DNA from: Thermoplasmata archaeon
GTDB lineage: Archaea > Thermoplasmatota > Thermoplasmata > GCA-020350865
Assembly (NCBI GenBank): GCA_020351895.1
Contig: CP070672.1
Span: 2,152,581-2,176,056, forward strand
Direction: 5' to 3'
DNA: 23,476 bases
In this document: positions 1-7,084 of the stretch, one piece after another
Numbering within the stretch: the stretch's first letter is position 1
How the letters are laid out: each line of letters opens with the position of its first letter
Translations under genes and position numbers: made by a program
Notes under the pieces: model-generated
The model's input: the letters and a program-made list of their open reading frames with translations, nothing else
The model's database searches: none
Told to the model about the DNA's origin: nothing

Positions 1-2
1 AA

Positions 3-977
3 TCATTTCCAACGTGCGGCGAGCATCACCATATCAAATTGATAGAGCAACAAAACATGGACTTCAATGAAAGAGCGTTCTTTACCAATTTCTACCATCT
101 CATGAGGTTTTTCACAGGGTATCTTATTCTACTATCAGCCTGCTCACCCTTTGCCTCGGGAAGGATATGGGGCAAGTATCGCTCAAACGATCCAAAACTA
201 CCATTTCCCAGATGTGTGAGAAGCCTTCGGGTGCTTTACAACAAGAAGCATCTTTGCAATTTCCAGGAGGGCGAATATATGCCATATCTGGAAAAGGGAT
301 GGCTGGACAGAAGTTATTTTGTAAATGAGTTCAAAAGACAATCCAACTCATTTCGCAATGATACCCATTTTCTTGATATGGACCCCTGCTCAAAAGAAAC
401 AGGGACCACTGAGATCAGATTCTTCGATTCCCAACCCAGCATAGCAAGGAGAGTGGGCTTGGCAGCGATAATACAGATGATGGCTAAGAAGGCGAAAAAA
501 CTCATGATAAAGGATGAGATGAACATTCTTGAGATATTGAAAGAGCCAAATGCCAATCTACAAGCCATCAAGAAGATGTCCTGTGAGGGGGGCTTTTGGT
601 TCAGGCCATCAAGGGAATCGATATTCAGAAATCCAAACAATATGATTAAGCTCAAACGCTCGGACATGGAAAGAACAGTGCTTTCCGATTTGGTGCTGGA
701 GATGTTGTATTTTTTAAGGTCGGAAATCAGTGAGGGAAATCTTGTTCATTCACACTTTTTGGATCCAATTCGCCATTCGATCTATGGAATGGGTGGAAAA
801 GGAATATCCCCAGCCCAGTACTGGCTTTTCGTGTACATTAACTTCAATCAGGATATGGTAAGGATTGTAAGGAGGTTGATGGAATCCTCTAAAAAAGGAA
901 TTAACATTTGGTATGATCCCATAGTAAACGAACCTTTTACCCTGAGCCAATTAGATAGCGCAGGAGGTAGCCGGTGA
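3..977 (+). CDS. GCS2-family carboxylate-amine ligase (glutamate-cysteine ligase-like), 5' partial
   Basis: The frame is open to the left edge of the window, so the N-terminus is missing; a TTG at 39 is only an internal codon. The first visible residues read CGEHHHIKL, which fits the Gly-x-His-x-His strand of the GCS2 fold. A helix and LLSACSPFASG follow, like the LSASSPF motif of YbdK/GshA-type enzymes. Further on, TEIRFFDSQPS resembles the family's conserved (E/V)-R-x-x-D-x-Q-P segment. Enzymes of this class use ATP to join a carboxylate to an amine. The actual substrates cannot be read from the sequence; gamma-glutamylcysteine synthesis is only one option. It ends 4 bases before the amidohydrolase, whose ribosome site lies inside its last codons, so the two are almost certainly co-transcribed. 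Family call good, substrate unknown. Confidence 0.72.
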   Translation, partial: SFPTCGEHHHIKLIEQQNMDFNERAFFTNFYHLMRFFTGYLILLSACSPFASGRIWGKYRSNDPKLPFPRCVRSLRVLYNKKHLCNFQEGEYMPYLEKGWLDRSYFVNEFKRQSNSFRNDTHFLDMDPCSKETGTTEIRFFDSQPSIARRVGLAAIIQMMAKKAKKLMIKDEMNILEILKEPNANLQAIKKMSCEGGFWFRPSRESIFRNPNNMIKLKRSDMERTVLSDLVLEMLYFLRSEISEGNLVHSHFLDPIRHSIYGMGGKGISPAQYWLFVYINFNQDMVRIVRRLMESSKKGINIWYDPIVNEPFTLSQLDSAGGSR

Positions 978-981
978 TAAG

Positions 982-2433
982 ATGCTGCTTTTAAAGGACC
1001 GGTATGATGTGATTCACAATTTCGTGCTCATGGATGCACACACCCACCTTAAGGTCAATAATCTTGAGGGATTGGTCCCCTCAGAGTTCGTTAGAAGATA
1101 TTCTAAAATTGTAAAAGATGTTGCACTTGATATTAAGTTCAATGAAAAGGATTACAGGTTTCATTTTCCATGGGATATTCCGGATGAACAGGTAAAATAT
1201 TACGATTACTGCCAAAAATATGCATACACGATATTTCATCCGGGAGAGGATTTGAACAAGGCTTTGGGCAGATACATTGGATTCGACCTCATAACCACCT
1301 TCTCGGCGAATTTAACGTCCTCATTGCCCAGGGATTACAGAAATGCAAATTCAAAGGTCAGGGAGGCTCTAATTGAGAAATCACCAAAGGACAATGCTCC
1401 ACACAACAACTTCCGCTTTATCGGTTTCGGAAGGCTCGATCCAAATCATAGCGATGCACTGGATGCCTTCGATAATGTGTTTCAATTGGGGCTAAGAGGC
1501 CTGAAACTTCATCCGAAGGAGGAGAACTTCGAGATAAACAACAAAAGAACCCAGGAGATATTGAGAAGGGCAGCCCATTACAACATACCTGTGATATTCC
1601 ATACCCAAGAGGGAATGGCTAACAAGATCGAGGAATTGGTGAACAATACAATCAAAGAACTCATTGATTCCGGTAAAATGGATATGCTTCCGAAATTGAA
1701 GGTGATCCTCGGTCATGCTCCTTGGATGGGTGTTGGTAATAAGGATTTGTACAGAATACTCTCCCACCCAAATATCTTCGGCGAGCTTTCTACCTTGAAA
1801 CAAGAGAGTTTCAAGGAGTTCTTTTCTAATTCCAAGTCCCTTATCAAATACGAAGACGCATTCGAAGTGAAGCATCTTTCAAAGTTAAAAAGAGAAAAAC
1901 TTGAGGCCAACTATTTTCAACCTTTTGGATACAACCATCTCAATTACTGGTCAAGCAAAATGATGTTCGGCTCTGATACTCCTTACCCACCCTCCCATGG
2001 TGCGGTACCGATGCTTAAACATCTTTTCAGCAAGAATTTCATTGGAAATGCCTCGGATATCCAGAATATTCTCGCCGTGAGCGCATTAAAATTGATACCC
2101 ACCATAGCCACAACCCATGACCAGGCTCCAAGGGAAAAAACCTCCATCAGCGCAAAATATCACCCCAAAAAGCTGGACTCATTGAAGATAGATTCGAAGG
2201 CCCTGGGAATGGATCCTGTACTCGAAGTTTTTCCAAGGGCCAGGATAAGTGAGGCCGTCTTCAGCTTCATAAAAGACGGGAGTACGGAAAGCTGGCTGTT
2301 TAGATGTCTATTCGATCCCAAAAAACCCATGAATATGGCCAATTTAAATCCATATGACCTTTCAGAATCGCCTATGTTGAATTGTAGGATGAGTATAACC
2401 AAGGATATCGAAAAATGCCTTGGGAAGGACTAA
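982..2433 (+). CDS. Metal-dependent amidohydrolase (amidohydrolase-2-like TIM barrel)
   Basis: A 483-residue protein with the metal ligands of the amidohydrolase superfamily in order: DAHTH (His20, His22), GLKLHP (Lys175, His177), IFHTQE (His207), LGHAPW (His245) and FGSDTPYP (Asp332). This is a complete active-site set for a TIM-barrel hydrolase that cleaves C-N or similar bonds, or decarboxylates. About 120 residues after the last ligand form an extra C-terminal region of unknown role. AGGAGGT at 962-968 supports the ATG at 982; Met17, just before the HxH motif, is a less likely start. The gene follows the carboxylate-amine ligase by 4 bases. A pair that makes and breaks an amide bond is attractive, but it is inference. 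Substrate unknown. Confidence 0.82.
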   Translation: MLLLKDRYDVIHNFVLMDAHTHLKVNNLEGLVPSEFVRRYSKIVKDVALDIKFNEKDYRFHFPWDIPDEQVKYYDYCQKYAYTIFHPGEDLNKALGRYIGFDLITTFSANLTSSLPRDYRNANSKVREALIEKSPKDNAPHNNFRFIGFGRLDPNHSDALDAFDNVFQLGLRGLKLHPKEENFEINNKRTQEILRRAAHYNIPVIFHTQEGMANKIEELVNNTIKELIDSGKMDMLPKLKVILGHAPWMGVGNKDLYRILSHPNIFGELSTLKQESFKEFFSNSKSLIKYEDAFEVKHLSKLKREKLEANYFQPFGYNHLNYWSSKMMFGSDTPYPPSHGAVPMLKHLFSKNFIGNASDIQNILAVSALKLIPTIATTHDQAPREKTSISAKYHPKKLDSLKIDSKALGMDPVLEVFPRARISEAVFSFIKDGSTESWLFRCLFDPKKPMNMANLNPYDLSESPMLNCRMSITKDIEKCLGKD

Positions 2434-2469
2434 GTATCGTTTTGGTTTTTTATATTAGTCTCGAAAGTA

Positions 2470-2477
2470 TTATAAAT
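2470..2477 (+). promoter_or_regulatory. TATA box of the Cdc48N-VWA gene
   Basis: TTATAAAT lies 20-27 bases before the ATG at 2497, the spacing expected if transcription starts at or just before the start codon. No Shine-Dalgarno sequence is visible, so a leaderless mRNA is likely. The gene therefore probably has its own promoter despite lying only 63 bases after the amidohydrolase. Confidence 0.5.
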
Positions 2478-2496
2478 CAAATAGCACGTTATTAAA

Positions 2497-3888
2497 ATGA
2501 TTTGGATGACCCTGAATCTGAAAGCTACTTTGAAGGATGACATCGATTCATGGGTCGTTAAAATCCCCACCAAAGTTGCTGTTGGAAGTGGAATTGAGAG
2601 CAACGATATCTGCGAGGTTTTCAACAGGGATAGGGGCAATTCTAGGCATTTTAGGGTAAGGCTTGATGGCAGAATCAAGGCAGATACAGCCCTAATCAAC
2701 AGAGAGGTAGCTCAATTGGAGGGTGCAGCAAACAACGATCAATTGGAAATCATAAGAGTAAAGCCTAGGGAAGCCAAGGAACTCCTAGTCAGGGTGGAGA
2801 TGGAGTCTGCAGAGCGTGAAGACCTGATAGAGGTTATGACCGAGATAAACAAGGATCAAGGCGAGCTGATACATAAATTCTTCAGAAAGAAAAAACCGGT
2901 CTTCAACCAGGGTTTAAAGATATATTGGAAGGATAAGGATCTAAACCTTAAGATATTGAAGGTGGATCCATTCCCATATGCCACATATGTACCTGGAACA
3001 AAGGTGAGAGTGGCATTGACCTCTCCCTTCAATGGTATACTCATGGTGGATACCTCAGGCTCGATGTACAAGCAGATGATCCCGAACGTCCCGGGAACCC
3101 TTTCCCTCTCCGATGATCCCATACTGAGTGCACTCAAAGAGAAATCAAGATACAAGATGTTAAAGGATGTAATAGATTCTATTGAGAATCGCAAACAGGT
3201 GCCAAGGTTGTATGCTGCCTTGGGTGCGGTTCTGCTTTACTTCTCAGAAAAGGCCGAAAGGGAACTCTCCGAAAAGGTGGGTTTGATAAGCTACTCCAAT
3301 AAAGCCAGGATTGCGAATTACAGGTATGCTGGAGAGAATAGACTTTGGCTCCAGGTTGGAAAAGGTGGAATAAGAGATGCTGAGCAGTACAAGGAAATGC
3401 TGGTGAGAACCCTTTTTGATTGCATAGGGGAGGATACCAAGAAGGTGACACATGGGTACAATGCATTTGTGGAAGTCTGGAAGTTGCTCAGATTGATGCT
3501 AAAAGAGGGAAAACCCCTTCCCACCATGATCGTCATATTGTCTGACGGGGAGTTCAACGGTGACAAAGGCAGTTTTGCTAAGTTGAAGGATGTGGAAGCT
3601 GTATCATCACAGGTGATAGAGCTGGTTAAAAAGGGCTTTGCAGGTGATAAGAGGGTGGTGATAAATGCCGTTTACATCGGCGATGATCAAAGCCCAAGAG
3701 GTAAGATAGCCATCGACACTTTAAGGGAGCTCGCACAACTCACAAACGGTGAGCTGATTCAACCCAAACAACTGATTGAGCTCACGAAATTCTATGAAAA
3801 CGCGGCTCGCTCATTGGTCTACGATCTTGGAACTAAGGAGAAATTTGAAGAAGAAGAGGATGAAGAAGAGCTGGAATATGAAGAATGA
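2497..3888 (+). CDS. Cdc48/VAT-type N-domain fused to a von Willebrand factor A domain
   Basis: A 463-residue protein. Residues about 15-102 resemble the double-psi barrel of Cdc48/VAT N-domains: RVRLDGRIKADTAL then VKPREAKELLVRVE parallel the RIDG(L/Y)IRxNAGV and VKPAKKVVLAPV strands. Residues about 105-175 look like the second (beta-clam) half. Instead of AAA ATPase modules, a VWA domain follows. Its MIDAS metal site is complete: DTSGS at 185-189, Thr318, and SDG at 349-351. The tail is very acidic (about 15 of the last 22 residues are Glu or Asp). VWA domains bind partners through a metal ion and often work with AAA+ ATPases, while Cdc48 N-domains bind adaptors and clients. An adaptor or substrate-recruiting role is therefore inferred. 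The VWA call is firm; the N-domain call rests on motif resemblance. Confidence 0.8.
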   Translation: MIWMTLNLKATLKDDIDSWVVKIPTKVAVGSGIESNDICEVFNRDRGNSRHFRVRLDGRIKADTALINREVAQLEGAANNDQLEIIRVKPREAKELLVRVEMESAEREDLIEVMTEINKDQGELIHKFFRKKKPVFNQGLKIYWKDKDLNLKILKVDPFPYATYVPGTKVRVALTSPFNGILMVDTSGSMYKQMIPNVPGTLSLSDDPILSALKEKSRYKMLKDVIDSIENRKQVPRLYAALGAVLLYFSEKAERELSEKVGLISYSNKARIANYRYAGENRLWLQVGKGGIRDAEQYKEMLVRTLFDCIGEDTKKVTHGYNAFVEVWKLLRLMLKEGKPLPTMIVILSDGEFNGDKGSFAKLKDVEAVSSQVIELVKKGFAGDKRVVINAVYIGDDQSPRGKIAIDTLRELAQLTNGELIQPKQLIELTKFYENAARSLVYDLGTKEKFEEEEDEEELEYEE

Positions 3889-3933
3889 TGTTGACAATTT
3901 TCTTACCCTAAAAGACCTCTGAGAAAAATACCG

Positions 3934-4332
3934 CTATTCTGTCTTTGCACCAGTTTCTATGATACTTATAAATCCACATATGTCACAGACTATTGCTTCG
4001 TCTATTGTGAAGTCTCCTACCTTCTCCATGGTATCCTTGATCACCACATCCCCGATAGCCACGTTTTCGTACTCGATCAATTTACCCTTTTTACAAAGCC
4101 CGCAGGTTTTATGGATATCTTTCCTCGATTTCTCAGAAGAACCCCTGAAATAGATAGACTTGCAAGACTCGCAGTGCCAGGGATTAATCTTGTAATGGAT
4201 ATTGTAAATATGAGATACCGCATCAGGCATCAGGTCCATATCGATGTTCGCAAAATCGGTTAAGGGTAATGTGTTCATATCAAGCTCAGAGACACTGTCT
4301 TTTGCTCCACACCTCAAACAATTATATGGCAT
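3934..4332 (-). CDS. Double zinc-ribbon protein, function unknown
   Basis: A 132-residue soluble protein with four CxxC pairs: CLRC near the N-terminus, CESC near residue 54, CGLC near 77 and CDIC near 115. This is enough for two separate zinc ribbons. The stretch between the third and fourth pairs (IEYENVAIGDVVIKDT) is predicted beta-rich. No catalytic motif is visible and I do not recognise a named family. It converges on the VWA gene with only 45 bases between stop codons. Upstream on its strand are a GGGGGAT ribosome site and an AT-rich TATA-like stretch near 4350-4362, so it has its own promoter. Nucleic-acid binding is the usual job of such ribbons but is not shown here. Confidence 0.75.
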   Translation of the reverse strand: MPYNCLRCGAKDSVSELDMNTLPLTDFANIDMDLMPDAVSHIYNIHYKINPWHCESCKSIYFRGSSEKSRKDIHKTCGLCKKGKLIEYENVAIGDVVIKDTMEKVGDFTIDEAIVCDICGFISIIETGAKTE

Positions 4333-4378
4333 CTAAATCCCCCATTATTAATCATAAACACTGTATAAATATTTTTGG

Positions 4379-4402
4379 TCCGAGAAATGCGAGAGGAGGG
4401 AT
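4379..4402. repeat. Displaced copy of the tRNA-Leu 3' end
   Basis: These 24 bases match 4478-4501, the last 15 bases of the tRNA-Leu gene plus its flank, with about three mismatches, in direct orientation 99 bases apart. The shared core runs beyond the tRNA end (ATGCGAGAGGAGGGAT on the plus strand). A shorter copy of the same core is at 5649-5659. This looks like a duplicated attachment site or a remnant of insertion and excision at the tRNA 3' end. Confidence 0.6.
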
Positions 4403-4408
4403 CCCCAC

Positions 4409-4431
4409 CCACTTTTTTCATAAAAAAGTGG
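4409..4431. other. Perfect 10-bp hairpin downstream of tRNA-Leu
   Basis: CCACTTTTTT and AAAAAAGTGG are separated by three bases, giving a perfect 10-bp stem. On the minus strand it lies 56 bases past the tRNA-Leu 3' end and between the two copies of the tRNA end. It carries a run of six T on either strand, so it could end transcription of the tRNA or simply be the palindromic end of a small mobile remnant. Confidence 0.45.
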
Positions 4432-4486
4432 ACAAAATAATGGGCATCTTAGCTTGAACCTCTACCGTAATCGATAGCCCGAATAA

Positions 4487-4571
4487 TGCGAGAGGAGGGA
4501 TTTGAACCCTCGGATCCCTACGGAACCAGGCCCTCAACCTGGCGCAATTGGCCATGCTATGCGACTCTCGC
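4487..4571 (-). tRNA. tRNA-Leu (anticodon GAG)
   Basis: Read on the minus strand, the acceptor stem GCGAGAG/CTCTCGC is perfect, the D stem is GCA/TGC, and the anticodon stem CCAGG/CCTGG holds the loop TTGAGGG with anticodon GAG. A long 14-base variable arm (class II tRNA) precedes the T stem GAGGG/CCCTC around TTCAAAT. Discriminator A is at 4487. Length is 85 bases, no intron, CCA not encoded. The long arm, anticodon and A discriminator identify leucine, reading CUC/CUU. Its 5' end lies inside a tandem duplication that moved a good TATA box 142 bases further away. Confidence 0.95.
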
Positions 4572-4713
4572 ATCAGAGCGTTATTCTTCCAAGAGAGGAA
4601 CATTAATGGCAGCGTAAGCCTGCCATGCTATGCGACTCTCGCATCAGAGCGTTATTCTTCCAAGAGAGGAACATTAATGGCAGCGTAAGCCTGCCATGCT
4701 ATGCGACTCTCGC
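4551..4713. repeat. 71-bp tandem repeat (2.3 copies) carrying the tRNA-Leu 5' end
   Basis: The unit 4551-4621 is repeated without a visible change at 4622-4692, and its first 21 bases recur at 4693-4713. Each copy contains the first 21 bases of the tRNA-Leu gene (acceptor strand and most of the D arm) plus 50 bases of upstream flank. Identity looks perfect, so the duplication is recent or kept uniform. The two outer tRNA fragments cannot fold as tRNA. Confidence 0.95.
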
Positions 4714-4743
4714 TTTGGAAGGTGATAACCATAATGGAGGAGG

Positions 4744-4752
4744 ATATTTAAG
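4744..4752 (-). promoter_or_regulatory. Probable original TATA box of tRNA-Leu
   Basis: CTTAAATAT on the minus strand lies 31-39 bases upstream of the outermost tRNA-Leu 5' fragment (4713), normal spacing for an archaeal tRNA promoter. The intact tRNA now begins 142 bases further downstream, behind two copies of the 71-bp repeat. The only TATA-like element at the matching place in each repeat is the weaker CATTAATG. Confidence 0.45.
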
Positions 4753-4881
4753 ATAGTTGCCCTTTGTATTTGTTTATATTTTTGGGTGGGTTGAGGGGGA
4801 TTTGGAAGGGGGGCAAAGAAGGGAAAAGGAGAACAAATAAACCGCAAATTACAAATCGCCTCATATCCATTAGGGGGACTC

Positions 4882-5565
4882 ATGAACAAATGCGAAGAAG
4901 ATCATGAAAAACTCAGGTTTGAATACATAAAAGCCTTCAGCCTTCCGGATGCCTGGTATCAGTGCCTGATAAGGATCTTTGAAAGCGGTCACGAGTACAC
5001 CATAGACCGGGGTAGCTATGAGGGGCAAAAAAGGCTGGAGTTCGATTACATAACTGTCCAGATAACGAATCCATGCGTAAAACCCCTTGTTCCCGACATT
5101 CCAGAAGGCCTTGGCGTTCCCCCACCTTCATCCATGGAATACGTAGAAAAATATTTGGAGAAGATCATAACCTCTGTAAAGAGCCCTGAAGAGGACTACA
5201 CATACGGCGAGGATTTGGAAAAACAGATTCCCCATGTAATCGAGATGTATAAGAAGGACGGTTTTGGTACGAATCAAGCCTACATGGCAGTTGGTAATGC
5301 CGTGTCCCTCCTTCTTAATGATCCACAATGTCTAAGAGGTGTGGACACAAGGGTGAGATACGGCAAGCTGCATTTCATGCTATACTTCAGGTCATGGGAC
5401 CTTTGGGCCGGTTTTCCATCCAATCTGGCTGCATTGCAGATGGTCAAGGAGTGGATGGCCAAGGAAATCGGTGTTGAGGATGGAGAGATCATTGCATCCA
5501 GTAAAGGTCTGCACCTGTACGATTATGCCTGGGATTTTGCAAAAAAACGGTTAAGGAAGATATGA
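4882..5565 (+). CDS. thyA: Thymidylate synthase, archaeal ThyA type
   Basis: A 227-residue protein closely resembling archaeal ThyA-type enzymes, which methylate dUMP to dTMP with a folate or tetrahydromethanopterin cofactor. Key residues are in place: the nucleophile Cys150 (DPQCLR), the phosphate-binding RSWD at 170-173, Asn181 in the GFPSN segment, and the substrate-binding HLY at 211-213 in SKGLHLYDY. The length, shorter than bacterial ThyA, is normal for the archaeal form. TAGGGGGA a few bases upstream supports the ATG at 4882. It stands alone, between the tRNA-Leu repeats and a hairpin-rich stretch whose end carries a 12-base copy of the tRNA-Leu 3' end. Dihydrofolate reductase is not next to it. 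Which pterin it uses cannot be told. Confidence 0.9.
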   Translation: MNKCEEDHEKLRFEYIKAFSLPDAWYQCLIRIFESGHEYTIDRGSYEGQKRLEFDYITVQITNPCVKPLVPDIPEGLGVPPPSSMEYVEKYLEKIITSVKSPEEDYTYGEDLEKQIPHVIEMYKKDGFGTNQAYMAVGNAVSLLLNDPQCLRGVDTRVRYGKLHFMLYFRSWDLWAGFPSNLAALQMVKEWMAKEIGVEDGEIIASSKGLHLYDYAWDFAKKRLRKI

Positions 5566-5578
5566 AATAATAAAAAGA

Positions 5579-5681
5579 CCTACTTGAAAACCCAAATGGA
5601 TTCAAAGTAGGTGCAGGTTTAGCCCACCCTGCTTCTCATTCACTTCGTAATGCGAGAGGTCGGGTAGGATACTACGAAGTG
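5579..5681. other. Three consecutive hairpins after thyA
   Basis: CCTACTTGAA (5579-5588) pairs with TTCAAAGTAGG (5601-5611) with one bulge. GCAGG (5613-5617) pairs with CCTGC (5628-5632). CACTTCGTA (5641-5649) pairs perfectly with TACGAAGTG (5673-5681). The last loop holds the 12-base tRNA-Leu 3'-end copy. It may be the structured 3' end of the thyA mRNA, a small RNA, or debris of an integrated element. The remaining stretch to 5849 is AT-rich and I see nothing further in it. Confidence 0.5.
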
Positions 5682-5924
5682 CGATATTTGGAGTTTATAC
5701 CATATCTACTACTTAACGGTTTTAGAACATTTTTTGAATTATTTCACGGATTAAATTCAATAAAAGACATCAAAATAGATCCCCTACTTTCATATCAAAA
5801 AAACCATGCCAGCTTCCAAAAGAATCCCTTACTTTCATTCTCCTCCACACCTTGTATTTATTAAGATCTCTGTCCATAATAAGGCATACCTACAAAGTAG
5901 AAAAACGGTAGGAGGTGAAAGCGT

Positions 5925-6041
5925 ATGTTCATTGTCCCAAAGGACAGAGGTTATGTCCTTCTTTCAGCCTTCCAGGCTCTAAAGCATTTTGCAATGGAAA
6001 CTAAGGAAGAATATTACAATGGCTGGAAACCCATAAGATGA
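5925..6041 (+). CDS. Small ORF, 38 residues, function unknown
   Basis: The ATG at 5925 follows a strong ribosome site, GGTAGGAGGTGAA at 5908-5920, and a TATA-like TATTTATTAAG lies near 5854-5864. The product starts MFIVPKDRGYVLLSAFQALK and ends WKPIR, with no membrane segment or metal site. The well-placed Shine-Dalgarno and promoter are the only support; conservation cannot be judged. It could be a regulatory micropeptide or chance. Confidence 0.4.
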   Translation: MFIVPKDRGYVLLSAFQALKHFAMETKEEYYNGWKPIR

Positions 6042-6124
6042 AATTTTTGCTAGAATATTTGAATCTCGCCCCATGCTTGAAAATCTTAACATTGTAAGTT
6101 TCAAGAGTTGAGAAGTAAAGATCC

Positions 6125-6883
6125 TCACCTAGTCTTCAAATCTTTTTCAAAAAAGCTATCATCAACTATGAGCACATTCTTTGGAGGATGCACGCTCTCT
6201 ATGAATCCGAACCAATAGACCACCATGCCCTGCCCGAAAATCTCGGTATAAGCTTTCAGTTGTCTCTTTGTGTTTCTTCGGATTTCTACTTCATCACCAA
6301 AGCTGGCTTTAGATTCTATCCAATAAATATTCATCCCATTGGTTTGAATTGGAGTTTTGAGGAGCGCATCAGGAGTTTTTGTATGCTGACCCTTCAGCTG
6401 GTCCTCAGTCTGGTATTTCAAATTCTGTTTGTCCAACCACTCACAGAGCCTTTTCTCACCCTCCTTTCCCCTGGCATATTGCATCTCGTTTCCCTCTGGA
6501 GAGTAGACAATATCGTTATTAACAACCTCGAAGATTTCCCTTCTCATCCTGTTATCTTTGATCTTTTCTGGATTTTTTACCATGTCCCAGAATTTCTTTC
6601 TGGTGATATTGTTCTCCTGAAGCAGAATATATGCGGTAAGAATAGGAGGAAATCTCAGTTCCTTTGCAAGGGAAAAAAATGTTCTGCCTTCATTCCATTT
6701 CTTAAGAAGGTTCTTTGCCCGGTGTTTGACCTTATAAAAACGCTTTGTCGCCAATCGAACCGTCTTTTGGGTGTAAAGAACCAGTATCAATTCCTCATCC
6801 ATACCCGTCATTTTTGCAACTCGTTTTATGTCATTTGAGTCATTAAGCTCATCATATAATCGTTTGTATTCACTTTTTTTCAT
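6125..6883 (-). CDS. CDIN1/C15orf41-like TPD-domain protein (PD-(D/E)XK nuclease fold)
   Basis: A 252-residue archaeal relative of human CDIN1 (C15orf41). The N-terminal half is helical. The C-terminal half has the family signature KTPDALL (Asp172), then WIESKASFGDE (Glu190, Lys192) and GMVVYWFGFIES. The D...E-x-K layout is that of a PD-(D/E)XK nuclease. The WIESKASFGDE block matches the human protein as I remember it nearly residue for residue. I start at the ATG at 6883 because MKKSEYKRLYDEL lines up with the N-terminus of the family and a TATA-like element lies about 30 bases upstream. A GTG at 7003 would add 40 residues and cannot be excluded. It is transcribed away from the RPA operon. 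The molecular function of the family is not settled. Confidence 0.85.
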   Translation of the reverse strand: MKKSEYKRLYDELNDSNDIKRVAKMTGMDEELILVLYTQKTVRLATKRFYKVKHRAKNLLKKWNEGRTFFSLAKELRFPPILTAYILLQENNITRKKFWDMVKNPEKIKDNRMRREIFEVVNNDIVYSPEGNEMQYARGKEGEKRLCEWLDKQNLKYQTEDQLKGQHTKTPDALLKTPIQTNGMNIYWIESKASFGDEVEIRRNTKRQLKAYTEIFGQGMVVYWFGFIESVHPPKNVLIVDDSFFEKDLKTR

Positions 6884-7020
6884 TGAAACACTTTCCAACC
6901 TAAAATGTGCTTTTATTGCGATTTTTGTAACAAATTTAGATATAGACTTTTGGTATAAGAATATTTCTGGTGTCATTTTTCCTGACGATAACAATCCTTT
7001 CACTCACCCCTCTCCCTCAA

Positions 7021-7028
7021 TTATATAA
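7021..7028. promoter_or_regulatory. Symmetric TATA box between the CDIN1-like gene and the RPA operon
   Basis: TTATATAA is its own reverse complement and lies in the divergent intergenic region. On the plus strand it would start transcription near 7050, ahead of the RPA ribosome site (TGGAGGAAT). On the minus strand it would start near 7000. A second minus-strand TATA-like element near 6911-6918 sits closer to the CDIN1-like start. Confidence 0.4.
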
Positions 7029-7084
7029 GCTGATACCACATTCAGGTATTGAACAATTCCTATAGATATAATGGAGGAATCTGA

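Noticed and set aside
4409..4431. Insertion sequence end
   Set aside because: A perfect hairpin but no transposase, no second end and no target duplication that I can define.
4622..4713. Extra tRNA-Leu genes in the tandem repeat
   Set aside because: Only the first 21 bases of the tRNA are present in these copies; no anticodon or T arm.
5579..5681. A tRNA or tRNA pseudogene after thyA
   Set aside because: Three hairpins give a cloverleaf impression, but there is no acceptor stem closing them, no TTCNANN T loop and no D-arm consensus.
6188..6838. Long open frame opposite the CDIN1-like gene
   Set aside because: The other strand matches a known family with its conserved residues; this frame shows no domain and is a shadow.
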